Assembly: GCA_040774885.1 (NCBI GenBank) | Contig: JAXGTO010000007.1 | Location: 4,857 to 68,856 of the forward strand | Direction of reading: 5' to 3' | Length of the DNA stretch: 64,000 nucleotides | From: JAXGTO01 sp040774885 | Lineage (GTDB): Bacteria; Actinomycetota; Coriobacteriia; Coriobacteriales; Eggerthellaceae | In this document: positions 1 through 7,458 of the stretch, piece by piece | Layout: the number at the start of each line of letters is the position of its first letter | Numbering within the stretch: the first letter of the stretch is position 1 | Made by a program: the position numbers and the translations under genes | Notes under the pieces: model-generated | The model's database searches: none | What the model was told of the DNA's origin: nothing | The model's input: only the letters and a program-made list of their open reading frames with translations

Positions 1-543
1 AAACCGCTGTGCGATTGGGCGTTTTCAACGCTCACCGCGCCCGCCGACGCACATGCGCTCGACGTGGGATGCGGGGGCGGAGCCGTGGTAGCGCGACTGC
101 TGAAGCAATGCCCGCAAGGACACGTCGACGGTATCGATATCTCAACGGTGGGTGTTCTCATGAGTGCGGAAGCCAACGAACAGGCCATCGAGCAAGGACG
201 TTGCACGATTTGCCTGGGGTCGGTCGATGAACTTCCCTACCCCGACGCATCGTTCGACCTCGTTACCGCCTGCGAAACCATCTACTTCTGGCCCGATTGC
301 GATCGTGCGTTCGGGGAGGTACTGCGGGTTCTGAAGCCAGGCGGTACATTCGCCATCATCTGCGAGATGAGCGATGCGGCCAACCCCGCATGGATCGAAC
401 TGTTGGACGGCTTCGACGAAATGACCGTCTATACCGGTTTGCAACTTAAAACCGCACTGGATGATGCCGGGTTCACTGCAGCCACCCTGAGCGAGGGCAC
501 GGGCGAATGGATCTGCGTGACGGGCCAGCGGCCGCGTGCCTAA
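1..543 (+). CDS. Class I SAM-dependent methyltransferase, 5'-truncated by the window edge
   Basis: The frame is open from the first base and ends at TAA 541-543, so the N-terminus lies outside the window. The S-adenosylmethionine-binding motif I (LDVGCGGGA) is encoded at about 58-84, followed by an acidic strand-2 end (GIDIS), the FDLVTACETIYFW segment and the post-motif LRVLKPGGTFAII. This order is typical of UbiE/methyltransferase-11 proteins, which methylate small molecules in the cytosol. The acceptor cannot be inferred. Its stop codon overlaps the stop of a tiny minus-strand ORF, making the two convergent. Family assignment is firm; function is open. Confidence 0.85.
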   Translation, partial: KPLCDWAFSTLTAPADAHALDVGCGGGAVVARLLKQCPQGHVDGIDISTVGVLMSAEANEQAIEQGRCTICLGSVDELPYPDASFDLVTACETIYFWPDCDRAFGEVLRVLKPGGTFAIICEMSDAANPAWIELLDGFDEMTVYTGLQLKTALDDAGFTAATLSEGTGEWICVTGQRPRA

Positions 544-620
544 CGCTTCTTGCAGCCGGTGCACACAGCCATAACGCCGCAAATGGCTGCCGCCCATGCC
601 CAAAACTTATGCGAACCCAT
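540..620 (-). CDS. 26-residue hydrophobic small protein at the end of the metal-ATPase operon (DUF6219-like)
   Basis: This very short ORF begins with ATG at 618-620 behind an AAGGA ribosome binding site placed about six bases upstream, and overlaps the last 14 bases of the P-type ATPase gene. The product starts MGSHKFWAWAAAICGV and ends in a Thr-Gly-Cys-Lys-Lys-Arg tail, forming one short membrane-spanning helix with positive residues at the end. From memory it resembles tiny HKFWAWA-type proteins annotated DUF6219 in gut anaerobes; this should be checked by alignment. A role as a regulatory or assembly peptide of the neighbouring ATPase is inference from position only. Confidence 0.55.
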   Translation of the reverse strand: MGSHKFWAWAAAICGVMAVCTGCKKR

Positions 621-2838
621 GTTGTCCTTCTTTCATGTTGTCGGCGAGCGATAAGGCGAAAACGCCGCCCTGGGTAAAGTCGGCCGCCGGCAGTTGAGCC
701 ACCGCATCGACAGCGGCTCCCGCCAGCCGATGGGCTGCGGGCTGCCTGTTTCCGCCTTCCTTGATGAGCGGCCGCGTGTTGGCTGCGGCGAGCGTCACCG
801 TCGAGGCGTTATGGAGCATGGCTCCCATGGCCGGCTGCAACACGCCCGCCAATCCCAGTACGATGAGCGCGGTGTTGAACGTGACGATGAACCGGTACGA
901 ATTCTCGATGCGGTCCATCAGCTTCTTGGACAAGTCGCTCACCGAAAGCAGAGCTTCGAGGCTTGAATCCAACACTGAGACATCGGCCACGGTTCGAGCG
1001 ATATCGCTGGCGTCGGAAAGCGCGATGGACACGTCGGCAGCCGCCAGAGCAGGGGAATCGTTGATCCCATCGCCCACCATGACCACCGTGCGACCCCGTC
1101 GCTTCATTTCTTCCACGTAGGAAGCCTTGTCTTCGGGCAGAACCTGCGCGTGCACTTCGTCGAGGCCGAGTTGTTCCGCAACGGCGTCGGCGCAGTTCCG
1201 CGAATCACCCGTGAGCATCGCGATATGGTGGAACCCGCGTTCGCGCAGGCCGGCCACCACGGCAGCCGCTTCGGGTCGCAATGGATCGCTGATGCACAGC
1301 GCGCCGGCCAACTGACCGTCGATGGCCAAGAAAACCGTCGAGGCCGTCGAAGCTTCCTCTTCCAGCCGTTTTGCCAGATCGGAAGGCTGCAGCACACCTT
1401 CATCTTCGAAGATGAAGTGGGCGCTGCCGATGCGGACCTTGTGGCTATCGACGCTGCTGGCTATGCCATGGGCCACGATATACTCGACTTCGGCGTGCTT
1501 TTCATCACCATGATGCAGCCCCTTATCATGGGCGCTGCGCACGATGGCGCGAGCCATGCTGTGGGGAAAATGCTCTTCGAGGCATGCGGCAAGACGCAAA
1601 AGTTCGTCTTCGTCCATATCGTTGAATCGAATGATGCGCTCCACCTGCGGTCGAGCACTGGTGAGCGTACCGGTCTTGTCGAATACGATGGTGTCGGCAA
1701 CGGCAAGGGCTTCGAGATATTTCCCTCCCTTCACCACCACGCGTTGGCGGGTGGCTTCACGCATCGCGCTCATGACGGCGATAGGAGTGGAGAGCTTTAT
1801 AGCGCAAGAATAGTCGACCATCAGCACGCTCATCGCACGCTGCACGTTGCGCGTAACCAGCAATTCGAGCACGAACATGCTCAAGCTGAACGGGACCATG
1901 GCATCGGCCAAGCGCTCCGCCCTGCTCTGGGCCTGCGCCTTGAGTTCTTGGGAGTTTTCGACCAAATCGACGATACCGTCTATACGGGATTGCCCCGCTT
2001 CAGCCGTTACGCGCACCACGATGGAGCCTTCGTCCACCACGGTGCCGGCATACACGGTTGATCCCGCGGCCTTGCGCACCAAGGCGGACTCGCCGGTCAT
2101 CGAGGCTTCGTTCACCTCGGCTCCACCCTCTACCACGGTTCCGTCCAGAGGAACCATCGAGCCCATCCTCACGCTGACGGAATCGCCCACGCGCACCGCA
2201 TCGATCGATGCTTCGGTTTCGATCCCATCGCGCATCAGCCATACCGATTCGGCGCATACGGCCAGGTTCTGCCTGAGCGCGCAACGCGTGCGCGCCTGAG
2301 TGTGGTCGGCCAAGATATCGCTGATATGAAGCAAGAACATCACCGAGCTTGCCGTGGAATAGTTGCGCATGAGCACCGAAGCCGCAATGGCCGTGGCATC
2401 GAGCACTTCCACCCCCAACCGGAAGCGACCGAGAGACCGGATGCCGCGATACAGATAGCCCACCGACTTGATGACGGTCAGCACGTTTCGAACCTGATAC
2501 GGCAGCAGCAGTCTGCGGGCCACGCGCCAGAGCACGGTGGTGGCCAACTGCATTTGGAATCGGTTGTCCAACAACGCCAAGTCTTGCGTGGCGTCTTCCG
2601 AGGCTTTGGGCAAATCGAGCACGTCAAGGCCGTCGATCAGGTCAAGCGCTTCGGCGCGGCCTGCACCCTGGTAGCTAACGAGGATCGACCCGTTGGCACT
2701 GCGCACCGTGGCCGTTTCAACCTGGGGGATGGCGCACAGCGCCAAAGCGATGCCGCGTCCCTCATCTTCGGTTATCAGCCACTTTCCGCAGCGCAACCGC
2801 AGCCTGCCGGGAACGTCGTGGATGATTTCGTATCTCAT
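607..2838 (-). CDS. Heavy-metal-type P-type (P1B) ATPase with non-canonical CPx motif
   Basis: A 743-residue P-type ATPase. Residues 1-60 look like a degenerate heavy-metal-associated fold without a CxxC pair. The actuator TGES motif is near residue 250, the phosphorylated aspartate in DKTGT is D387, and the hinge GDGIND lies near 588. The transmembrane metal site that is normally CPC or SPC reads Asp-Tyr-Ser-Cys (DYSCAIKLSTP, about 342-352), so the proline is missing and one cysteine remains. It should translocate a transition metal across the cytoplasmic membrane at the cost of ATP; the ion is not predictable. It follows feoB, a Cys-rich protein and a DUF6110-like protein on the same strand, which suggests iron or related metal homeostasis. 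The final 55 residues are a hydrophilic extension. Confidence 0.9.
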   Translation of the reverse strand: MRYEIIHDVPGRLRLRCGKWLITEDEGRGIALALCAIPQVETATVRSANGSILVSYQGAGRAEALDLIDGLDVLDLPKASEDATQDLALLDNRFQMQLATTVLWRVARRLLLPYQVRNVLTVIKSVGYLYRGIRSLGRFRLGVEVLDATAIAASVLMRNYSTASSVMFLLHISDILADHTQARTRCALRQNLAVCAESVWLMRDGIETEASIDAVRVGDSVSVRMGSMVPLDGTVVEGGAEVNEASMTGESALVRKAAGSTVYAGTVVDEGSIVVRVTAEAGQSRIDGIVDLVENSQELKAQAQSRAERLADAMVPFSLSMFVLELLVTRNVQRAMSVLMVDYSCAIKLSTPIAVMSAMREATRQRVVVKGGKYLEALAVADTIVFDKTGTLTSARPQVERIIRFNDMDEDELLRLAACLEEHFPHSMARAIVRSAHDKGLHHGDEKHAEVEYIVAHGIASSVDSHKVRIGSAHFIFEDEGVLQPSDLAKRLEEEASTASTVFLAIDGQLAGALCISDPLRPEAAAVVAGLRERGFHHIAMLTGDSRNCADAVAEQLGLDEVHAQVLPEDKASYVEEMKRRGRTVVMVGDGINDSPALAAADVSIALSDASDIARTVADVSVLDSSLEALLSVSDLSKKLMDRIENSYRFIVTFNTALIVLGLAGVLQPAMGAMLHNASTVTLAAANTRPLIKEGGNRQPAAHRLAGAAVDAVAQLPAADFTQGGVFALSLADNMKEGQHGFA

Positions 2839-2850
2839 GGATCCCGCCGG

Positions 2851-3207
2851 CTATTTCTTCGGCTTGGCAGTCTTGGCTTCCTTGGCGGCATCCGCTTCGG
2901 CCTTGGCTTCTTCGGCCACCATCTCATCTTCTACCTGCTTGCGCACGCGCTCTTCGATCTCGGCCATGCGCGCTGAGCGGGCGGCTTCGACCTTCGCTTG
3001 GGTGCGGGCGTCAGCGCACACATCTTCGGCGTCGTCTTTGATGGACTGCATGGCGTCTTGCGCGCCTTCTTTGAGCAGCATGCCCTGGGCAACGCCGTTG
3101 ACGGCGGCATTGCGCACTGCCGTGTTCCTGCTCAGCGCACCGCCCACGCAGGTGGCAGCCATGCCTCCGACGAAGCACCACAGTTTCGAACTCGTATACC
3201 AACTCAT
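2851..3207 (-). CDS. DUF6110-like membrane-anchored protein
   Basis: The chosen ATG (3205-3207) has a GGAAG site eight bases upstream; an upstream GTG in the same frame lacks one. The 118-residue product has one N-terminal hydrophobic helix (about residues 8-26, WCFVGGMAATCVGG) and a long charged, Ala/Glu/Lys-rich amphipathic tail likely to form a coiled coil. This layout matches small DUF6110 proteins, which I recall beside heavy-metal P-type ATPases in anaerobic Firmicutes and Coriobacteriia. Only 12 bases separate it from the ATPase, so the two are almost certainly cotranscribed. It may be an ATPase accessory or membrane scaffold; no biochemical role is known to me. Confidence 0.75.
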   Translation of the reverse strand: MSWYTSSKLWCFVGGMAATCVGGALSRNTAVRNAAVNGVAQGMLLKEGAQDAMQSIKDDAEDVCADARTQAKVEAARSARMAEIEERVRKQVEDEMVAEEAKAEADAAKEAKTAKPKK

Positions 3208-3295
3208 CCTATCTTCCTTTCCCTTTTCCGTGGAACGTCCCATTGCCGTCCATCGGATGCTGCGTCCCTGCAGCGACGGAGTCTTCCCCTACGTT

Positions 3296-3358
3296 TCAGT
3301 TCTTTGCAGATTCGTGAACGAGGGCTTCCTTGATTGCTTGATCGGCGTTGATGCTCAT
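3296..3358 (-). CDS. Possible 20-residue peptide translationally coupled to the Cys-rich FeoB partner
   Basis: The ATG (3356-3358) overlaps the TGA stop of the preceding Cys-rich gene as ATGA, the usual sign of coupled translation, and an AAAGGGG stretch lies about ten bases upstream. The 20 codons give MSINADQAIKEALVHESAKN, a soluble amphipathic helix. I know no family for it. It could equally be a chance ORF or the remains of a longer protein. Kept because of the overlap signature and its position inside the metal operon. Confidence 0.3.
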   Translation of the reverse strand: MSINADQAIKEALVHESAKN

Positions 3359-3588
3359 GCGTGCTGCCCCTTTCCCGGCAGGTCCTGCCGGTGTTCGCGG
3401 TCCCATGTTTCAAGCGATTCGGCCAAGTCCGAAGAACCGCATCCGCAACCGCAGCAGCCCGACCCTGACGAGGGGCAATCCTCGCACGAGACATGGCCGC
3501 CCGAGCGCTTGACCCGCACCATGTGCCAGATGATCGCCGCCACAACGGCGATGATGATTCCTCCAACCACGATGGTTCCGATGCTCAT
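3355..3588 (-). CDS. FeoB-associated Cys-rich membrane protein
   Basis: A 77-residue protein with one N-terminal transmembrane helix (TIVVGGIIIAVVAAIIWHMV) followed by a short basic turn and a cysteine cluster (C-x2-C, then SGCCGCGCGSS). This is the layout of the FeoB-associated Cys-rich family, thought to work with FeoB in ferrous iron uptake. The ATG at 3586-3588 has GGAAG eight bases upstream; the GTG three codons earlier is too close to that site. It lies 179 bases downstream of feoB on the same strand, with two hairpins in between. The cysteines probably bind iron or another soft metal on the cytoplasmic side. Confidence 0.85.
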   Translation of the reverse strand: MSIGTIVVGGIIIAVVAAIIWHMVRVKRSGGHVSCEDCPSSGSGCCGCGCGSSDLAESLETWDREHRQDLPGKGQHA

Positions 3589-3670
3589 TCGATTCACTTC
3601 CTTTCATGCGTTGCTGCGTTTCCCTTGGGACGATGCGCACGCTCAACAAGGGCGCACTGGTCCTAGGGCG

Positions 3671-3746
3671 GTGCCCGCTGGAGAAGCGGGCACCTGAGAG
3701 AGGAGAGTCCCGGGGCGCGGCATGCGGTGTCGAGAACGCATGCCGC
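3671..3746 (-). other. Two hairpins between feoB and the Cys-rich gene
   Basis: Two perfect inverted repeats lie in the 179-base gap: GTGCCCGCT/AGCGGGCAC (3671-3693) and GCGGCATGCG/CGCATGCCGC (3717-3746). Neither is followed by a clear uridine run in the minus direction, so they look more like mRNA-stabilising or processing hairpins than complete terminators. They may set different levels for feoB and the genes behind it. Confidence 0.5.
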
Positions 3747-3767
3747 CTACGGGAACGTGTTAACGTA

Positions 3768-6188
3768 TCAAGCCGCGTCCGCAGCGTTCACGGACAAGCG
3801 GGGTCCCTCGTCGACCGCCACTTTCTTGGCGGGTCGGAACAAGAGGAAGAGGAACGCTGCCACCACGGCGATGGCTGCCACAGTGAAGACGCTGAAGGGC
3901 GCTTCCCCGGTTGCCAGGCCGACCAACTGGTAGATGACCAGCGACACACAGTAGGCCAAACCGCATTGGTATCCGATGGCCGCCCAGAACCACTTGGCGG
4001 AATTCATCTCGCGACGAATGGCGCCCATGGCCGCAAAGCACGGCGCGCAGAGCAGGTTGAAGGCGAGCAAGCTGTAAGCCGCCACCGGAGTGAAGGAAGC
4101 CTGCACGTTTGCGTACCAACCGGCGTCGCCCGCATACAGGATGCCGATGGTGGAAACCACGTTTTCCTTGGCGATGAGACCGGTGATGGTAGCGCTGGCA
4201 GCCTGCCAATCGCCCCAGCCCAGCGGAGTGAACAACCAGGCGATGGCGCCGCCCAGCACAGCCAGGATGCTGTCGTTTTGATCGGCGACCGCTCCGAAGC
4301 TGCCGTCGACGAAGCCGTAGCTGGAAATGAACCAGATGATGATGGCCGCCAGCAAGATGATGGTGCCGGCCTTCTTGATGAAGGCGCTGGTGCGCTCCCA
4401 CATGCTGCGCATGACCGTGCCGAACGTGGGCATGTGGTAAGCAGGCAATTCCATGACGAACGGAGCGGTGTTGCCCGCAAAGGCTTTGGTCTTCTTCAAG
4501 ATGATGCCGCTGCACAAGATCATGGCCACGCCCAGGAAGTACGCGCTGGGGGCCACCCACCACACGCCGCCGAAGATTGCACCGGCGAACAAGGCGATGA
4601 TGGGCAATTTGGCGGAGCAGGGCATGAACGTGGTGGTCATGACCGTCATGCGGCGGTCGTTGTCGTTTTCGATGGTACGGCTGGCCATGATGCCCGGGAC
4701 GCCGCAACCCGTGGCGATCAGCATGGGCACGAAGCTCTTGCCCGAAAGGCCGAAGCGGCGGAACAGGCGGTCGAGGATGAAGGCGATGCGCGACATGTAG
4801 CCGCAGGCCTCCAACAGCGCCAGCAAGATGAACAGCACGATGAGTTGCGGCACGAAGCCCAAAACGGACCCGACGCCGGCGACGATGCCGTTGAGCACGC
4901 AGTCCTGCACGGCGGGATCCACATCAATGGCGTTCATGCCGTCTTCCAACAAAGTCGGGATGCCAGGAATCCACAGGCCGTACTCGGACGGATCGGGCTG
5001 CTGCACGTCGAGTGCGTCGGCGTATGCGGCCGAATCGACCGTTACGGTTTCATGCTCGCCTGATTCATCATCGTAGGCGTCGAAGGTGGTAACCAGATTC
5101 TGCTGCTCAGCATCAGCTGCAAAAGTGTCGCTCTCGGTGTCGAGTCCAGCTTCCGCGCCGGCCGTCTGATACGCCTAGATGGCGCTTTGCGACGTGTCGT
5201 AATCATCTGCCACCAGCGCGTATTCATCGGCACCGGGGCCCAAGAACCAGCCATCGCCGAACACGCCGTCGTTGGCCCAGTCGGTGGCCCACGTGCCCAC
5301 CGTGGTGACGGAGATGAAATACACCAGGAACATGACCACGGCGAAGATCGGCAACGCCAAGAAGCGGTTGGTCACCACGCGATCGATCTTGTCGGAAATG
5401 CTCACCTTGCCGACGGTGCGCGTGCAGCAATCGTCGATGATCTCGCCGATGAATCCGTAGCGTTCGTTGACGATGATGCTCTCGGCATCGTCGTCGTGTT
5501 CCGCTTCGACCTTTGCGATGATATCTTCGACATCGACGTCGCCCAGACGCTGCGCCACTTTGGCATCGCGCTCGAACAGCTTGGTGGCGAAGAACCGGCG
5601 CTCATGCACCGGGACCTTGCCGTCGATGGCTGCTTCGATGGAAGAAAGCGCATCTTCTACGTCGGAAGCGAATTCATGGACGCGCTGCTGCTGGCCGCCA
5701 CGACGTGCCATATCGGCAACGCGGCTGGCCGCCTCTTCGATTCCCGTGCCTTTGAGGGCGCTCATTTCGATAACCGGGCAACCCAACTTTTCAGAAAGCG
5801 TCTGCACAGCAATGGAATCACCGCTTTTCCTGACGACGTCCATCATGTTGATGGCCACCAAAACCGGAATGCCCATTTCGATGATCTGCGTCGTCAAGTA
5901 GAGGTTGCGCTCCAGATTGCTGCCGTCGATGATATTGAGGATGGCCGACGGGTTCTCGTCGGTGATGAAATCTCGCGCCACCACTTCTTCAAGCGTGTAG
6001 GGCGAAAGAGAATAGATGCCCGGCAAGTCGACGACGGTGATGTCGTCGTTGCCCTTGAGCTTGCCTTCCTTCTTCTCAACCGTTACGCCGGGCCAATTGC
6101 CCACGTACTGGTTGGATCCGGTAAGGGCGTTGAACAGGGTGGTCTTCCCGCAATTGGGATTGCCCACCAACGCCACCTTCGAACTCAT
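3768..6188 (-). pseudogene. feoB: Ferrous iron transport protein B, interrupted by one in-frame amber codon
   Basis: An 806-residue FeoB frame is intact except for TAG at 5175-5177 (codon 338). Before it are the G1 motif GNPNCGKTT (residues 9-17), G3 DLPG, G4 NMMD, the helical cytosolic domain and the first membrane helix. After it, in the same frame, come an acidic linker and the FeoB core, including VGSVLGFVPQ, GYMSRIAF and ATGCGVPGI. FeoB moves Fe2+ across the membrane, driven by the GTP-binding domain. The stop lies in an extracytoplasmic loop, and the downstream half has no start codon with a ribosome binding site. I chose ATG 6186-6188 because GGAGG sits five bases upstream. Options are a recent CAG-to-TAG type mutation, an assembly error, or amber readthrough; the gene is therefore marked as disrupted. 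Confidence 0.85.
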
Positions 6189-6212
6189 TGATACCTCCAT
6201 AGTGTCAAATTG

Positions 6213-6231
6213 TTAGGTTTACCTAACCTAT
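6213..6231 (-). promoter_or_regulatory. DtxR/IdeR-like iron box upstream of feoB
   Basis: TTAGGTTTACCTAACCTAT matches the 19-bp DtxR/IdeR consensus (TWAGGTTAGSCTWACCTWA) at nearly every position. It sits 25 bases upstream of the feoB start and just behind the feoA terminator, so feoB probably has its own metal-repressed promoter here. Confidence 0.75.
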
Positions 6232-6237
6232 GTGTCC

Positions 6238-6258
6238 AAAAAAAGCCGCTTGAGCGGC
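6238..6258 (-). terminator. Rho-independent terminator behind feoA
   Basis: On the minus strand GCCGC-TCAA-GCGGC is followed directly by seven T residues. It separates the feoA transcript from feoB, which has its own iron box just downstream. Confidence 0.8.
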
Positions 6259-6301
6259 CGGCATGCAGCAGCAAGGCTGCATCCGTTTCGAAATCCCCGT
6301 A

Positions 6302-6520
6302 TCAGGCGACTTCGATGATCTGCGCTTCCTGCTTGCGCAGAGTGAGTTCGTATCCGCGCACCGTCACTTCCACCGGATCGCCCAGCGGCGCAACCTTGCG
6401 CACGTGCACCTTGCATCCCTTGGTCAGACCCATGTCCATGATGCGGCGCTTGGTTGCGCCAGATCCATGCAACTTGGCCACTTCGACCGTGGTTCCCGTT
6501 TTGGCTTCGTCCAACGTCAT
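6302..6520 (-). CDS. feoA: FeoA family protein, second copy in the operon
   Basis: A 72-residue SH3-like FeoA protein. The conserved core is visible: TTVEVAKLHGSG, then RRIMDMGLTKGCKVHVRKVAPLGDP and a final VRGYELTLRKQEAQIIEV strand. ATG 6518-6520 has GGAAGGAG five bases upstream; two earlier in-frame starts lack a good site. FeoA is a small cytosolic partner that supports FeoB-dependent Fe2+ uptake. This copy follows the first feoA by 41 bases and precedes the terminator, so both come from the iron-box promoter. Confidence 0.92.
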   Translation of the reverse strand: MTLDEAKTGTTVEVAKLHGSGATKRRIMDMGLTKGCKVHVRKVAPLGDPVEVTVRGYELTLRKQEAQIIEVA

Positions 6521-6561
6521 GCCTTCTCCTTCCCGCATAGTCCGTCTCTCATCTACCCGAT

Positions 6562-6771
6562 TCACACCATGACGCTTTTGGCCAACTGGCCATCGAGCGC
6601 GACGCGCGAACCCTTCACGCCAACGATAAGGTTGCCCGCCATGCGCGAGACGACGTCGATCTTGGTGCCCGGAACGAATCCCAGCTGCTCCAGATGCAAA
6701 CGCACATCGCCTTCGCCGGTTATGGCGTGGATGATGTAGCTCGATCCAGCTTGCACTTCGGTCAAAACCAT
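6562..6771 (-). CDS. feoA: FeoA family protein, first copy in the operon
   Basis: A 69-residue protein with the FeoA SH3-like pattern: YIIHAITGEGDVRLHLEQLG, then VPGTKIDVVSRMAGN and a C-terminal GSRVALDGQLAKSVMV strand. It diverges from the second copy, so the pair is not a recent duplication; tandem divergent FeoA proteins are common in anaerobes. AGAGGAC upstream of ATG 6769-6771 is the probable ribosome binding site. It is the first gene behind the strong metal-responsive promoter at 6804-6856. Confidence 0.92.
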   Translation of the reverse strand: MVLTEVQAGSSYIIHAITGEGDVRLHLEQLGFVPGTKIDVVSRMAGNLIVGVKGSRVALDGQLAKSVMV

Positions 6772-6803
6772 GGTCGTCGTCCTCTCACATACGGAACCCT
6801 GCC

Positions 6804-6856
6804 GTTAGCCTTACCTAACGTTGACATAGATTAGGCTCACCTAATTCAATTGTCAA
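6804..6856 (-). promoter_or_regulatory. feoA promoter with two DtxR-like operators
   Basis: Reading the minus strand: -35 TTGACA (6851-6856), a 17-bp spacer and -10 TAATCT (6828-6833). The palindrome TTAGGTGAGCCTAA (6831-6844) overlaps the spacer and -10, and a second, GTTAGGTAAGGCTAAC (6804-6819), covers the likely start of transcription. This is the classic arrangement for repression by an iron- or manganese-loaded DtxR-family protein, whose gene is divergent 100 bases away. Confidence 0.8.
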
Positions 6857-6956
6857 GCACCTTTTTTCAAGGCTGTTCGCCCATTGCCCATTATTTCGAG
6901 TTGAATCATCGCGCTACAATACCCATAAGGACCCCTATTTCCGCGACGGAGGAACG

Positions 6957-7346
6957 ATGATCATCCACGAAGCAGCCGAGATGTATTTGGAGAGCATCTA
7001 CGTGCTCAGCCTGCATCAAGATCTGGTGCGCCCCGTCGACGTGGCGCGCGAAATGGGATATTCGAAGCCCACGGTAAGCGAGTGGATGGCCAAACTGCGT
7101 GATGCTAAATTGGTAGAGCCCGATACGGGCACGGGTCTGCATCTGACCGAGGCAGGCACCAGCCTTGCGCGCAGCGTCTATGAGCGCCACGTGGTTCTTT
7201 CGGGCGTGTTCGAAAGCTTGGGCGTGAGCCCGCAAACCGCCGCCGACGACGCATGCCGCGTGGAACACTACATCAGCGACGAGACCTTCGAAGCCCTGAA
7301 AAAACACTGGCAGAGCAACAAGAAATCGATTGACGCCGAAAACTGA
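6957..7346 (+). CDS. DtxR/MntR-family metal-dependent transcriptional regulator
   Basis: A 129-residue protein with an N-terminal winged helix (YLESIYVLSLHQDLVRPVDV, then MGYSKPTVSEWMAKLRDAKL) and a dimerisation/metal domain carrying HVVLSGVFESLGVSPQTAADDACRVEHYISDE. It ends without the SH3 domain of long DtxR/IdeR proteins, so its length resembles MntR. GGAGG precedes ATG 6957. It is divergent from feoA and three matching palindromes lie nearby, so it most likely represses the feo genes when metal is plentiful. Iron as co-repressor is inferred from its targets, not seen in the sequence. Confidence 0.9.
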   Translation: MIIHEAAEMYLESIYVLSLHQDLVRPVDVAREMGYSKPTVSEWMAKLRDAKLVEPDTGTGLHLTEAGTSLARSVYERHVVLSGVFESLGVSPQTAADDACRVEHYISDETFEALKKHWQSNKKSIDAEN

Positions 7347-7348
7347 CG

Positions 7349-7369
7349 CCAACCCCCATCGTTGGTTTT
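7349..7369 (+). terminator. Weak terminator behind the DtxR-type regulator
   Basis: CCAAC-N7-GTTGG followed by TTTT lies directly after the regulator stop. The stem is only five base pairs, so termination is probably partial. Confidence 0.45.
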
Positions 7370-7458
7370 GCATGACGCCGCTCGCACGCGGCGGGCTGCA
7401 CGGCGCGCGCATAGTATACTTACCCACATCAAACTTCGAACACGATGGAGACCGGCCC

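Noticed and set aside
3606..5063. 485-codon plus-strand open frame across feoB
   Set aside because: Composition is His/Gly/Asp-rich shadow coding opposite FeoB; no start signal.
5175..5177. Selenocysteine or pyrrolysine insertion at the feoB stop
   Set aside because: The codon is TAG, so selenocysteine is excluded; no pyl genes are in view, and FeoB has no conserved residue in this linker that would need a special amino acid.
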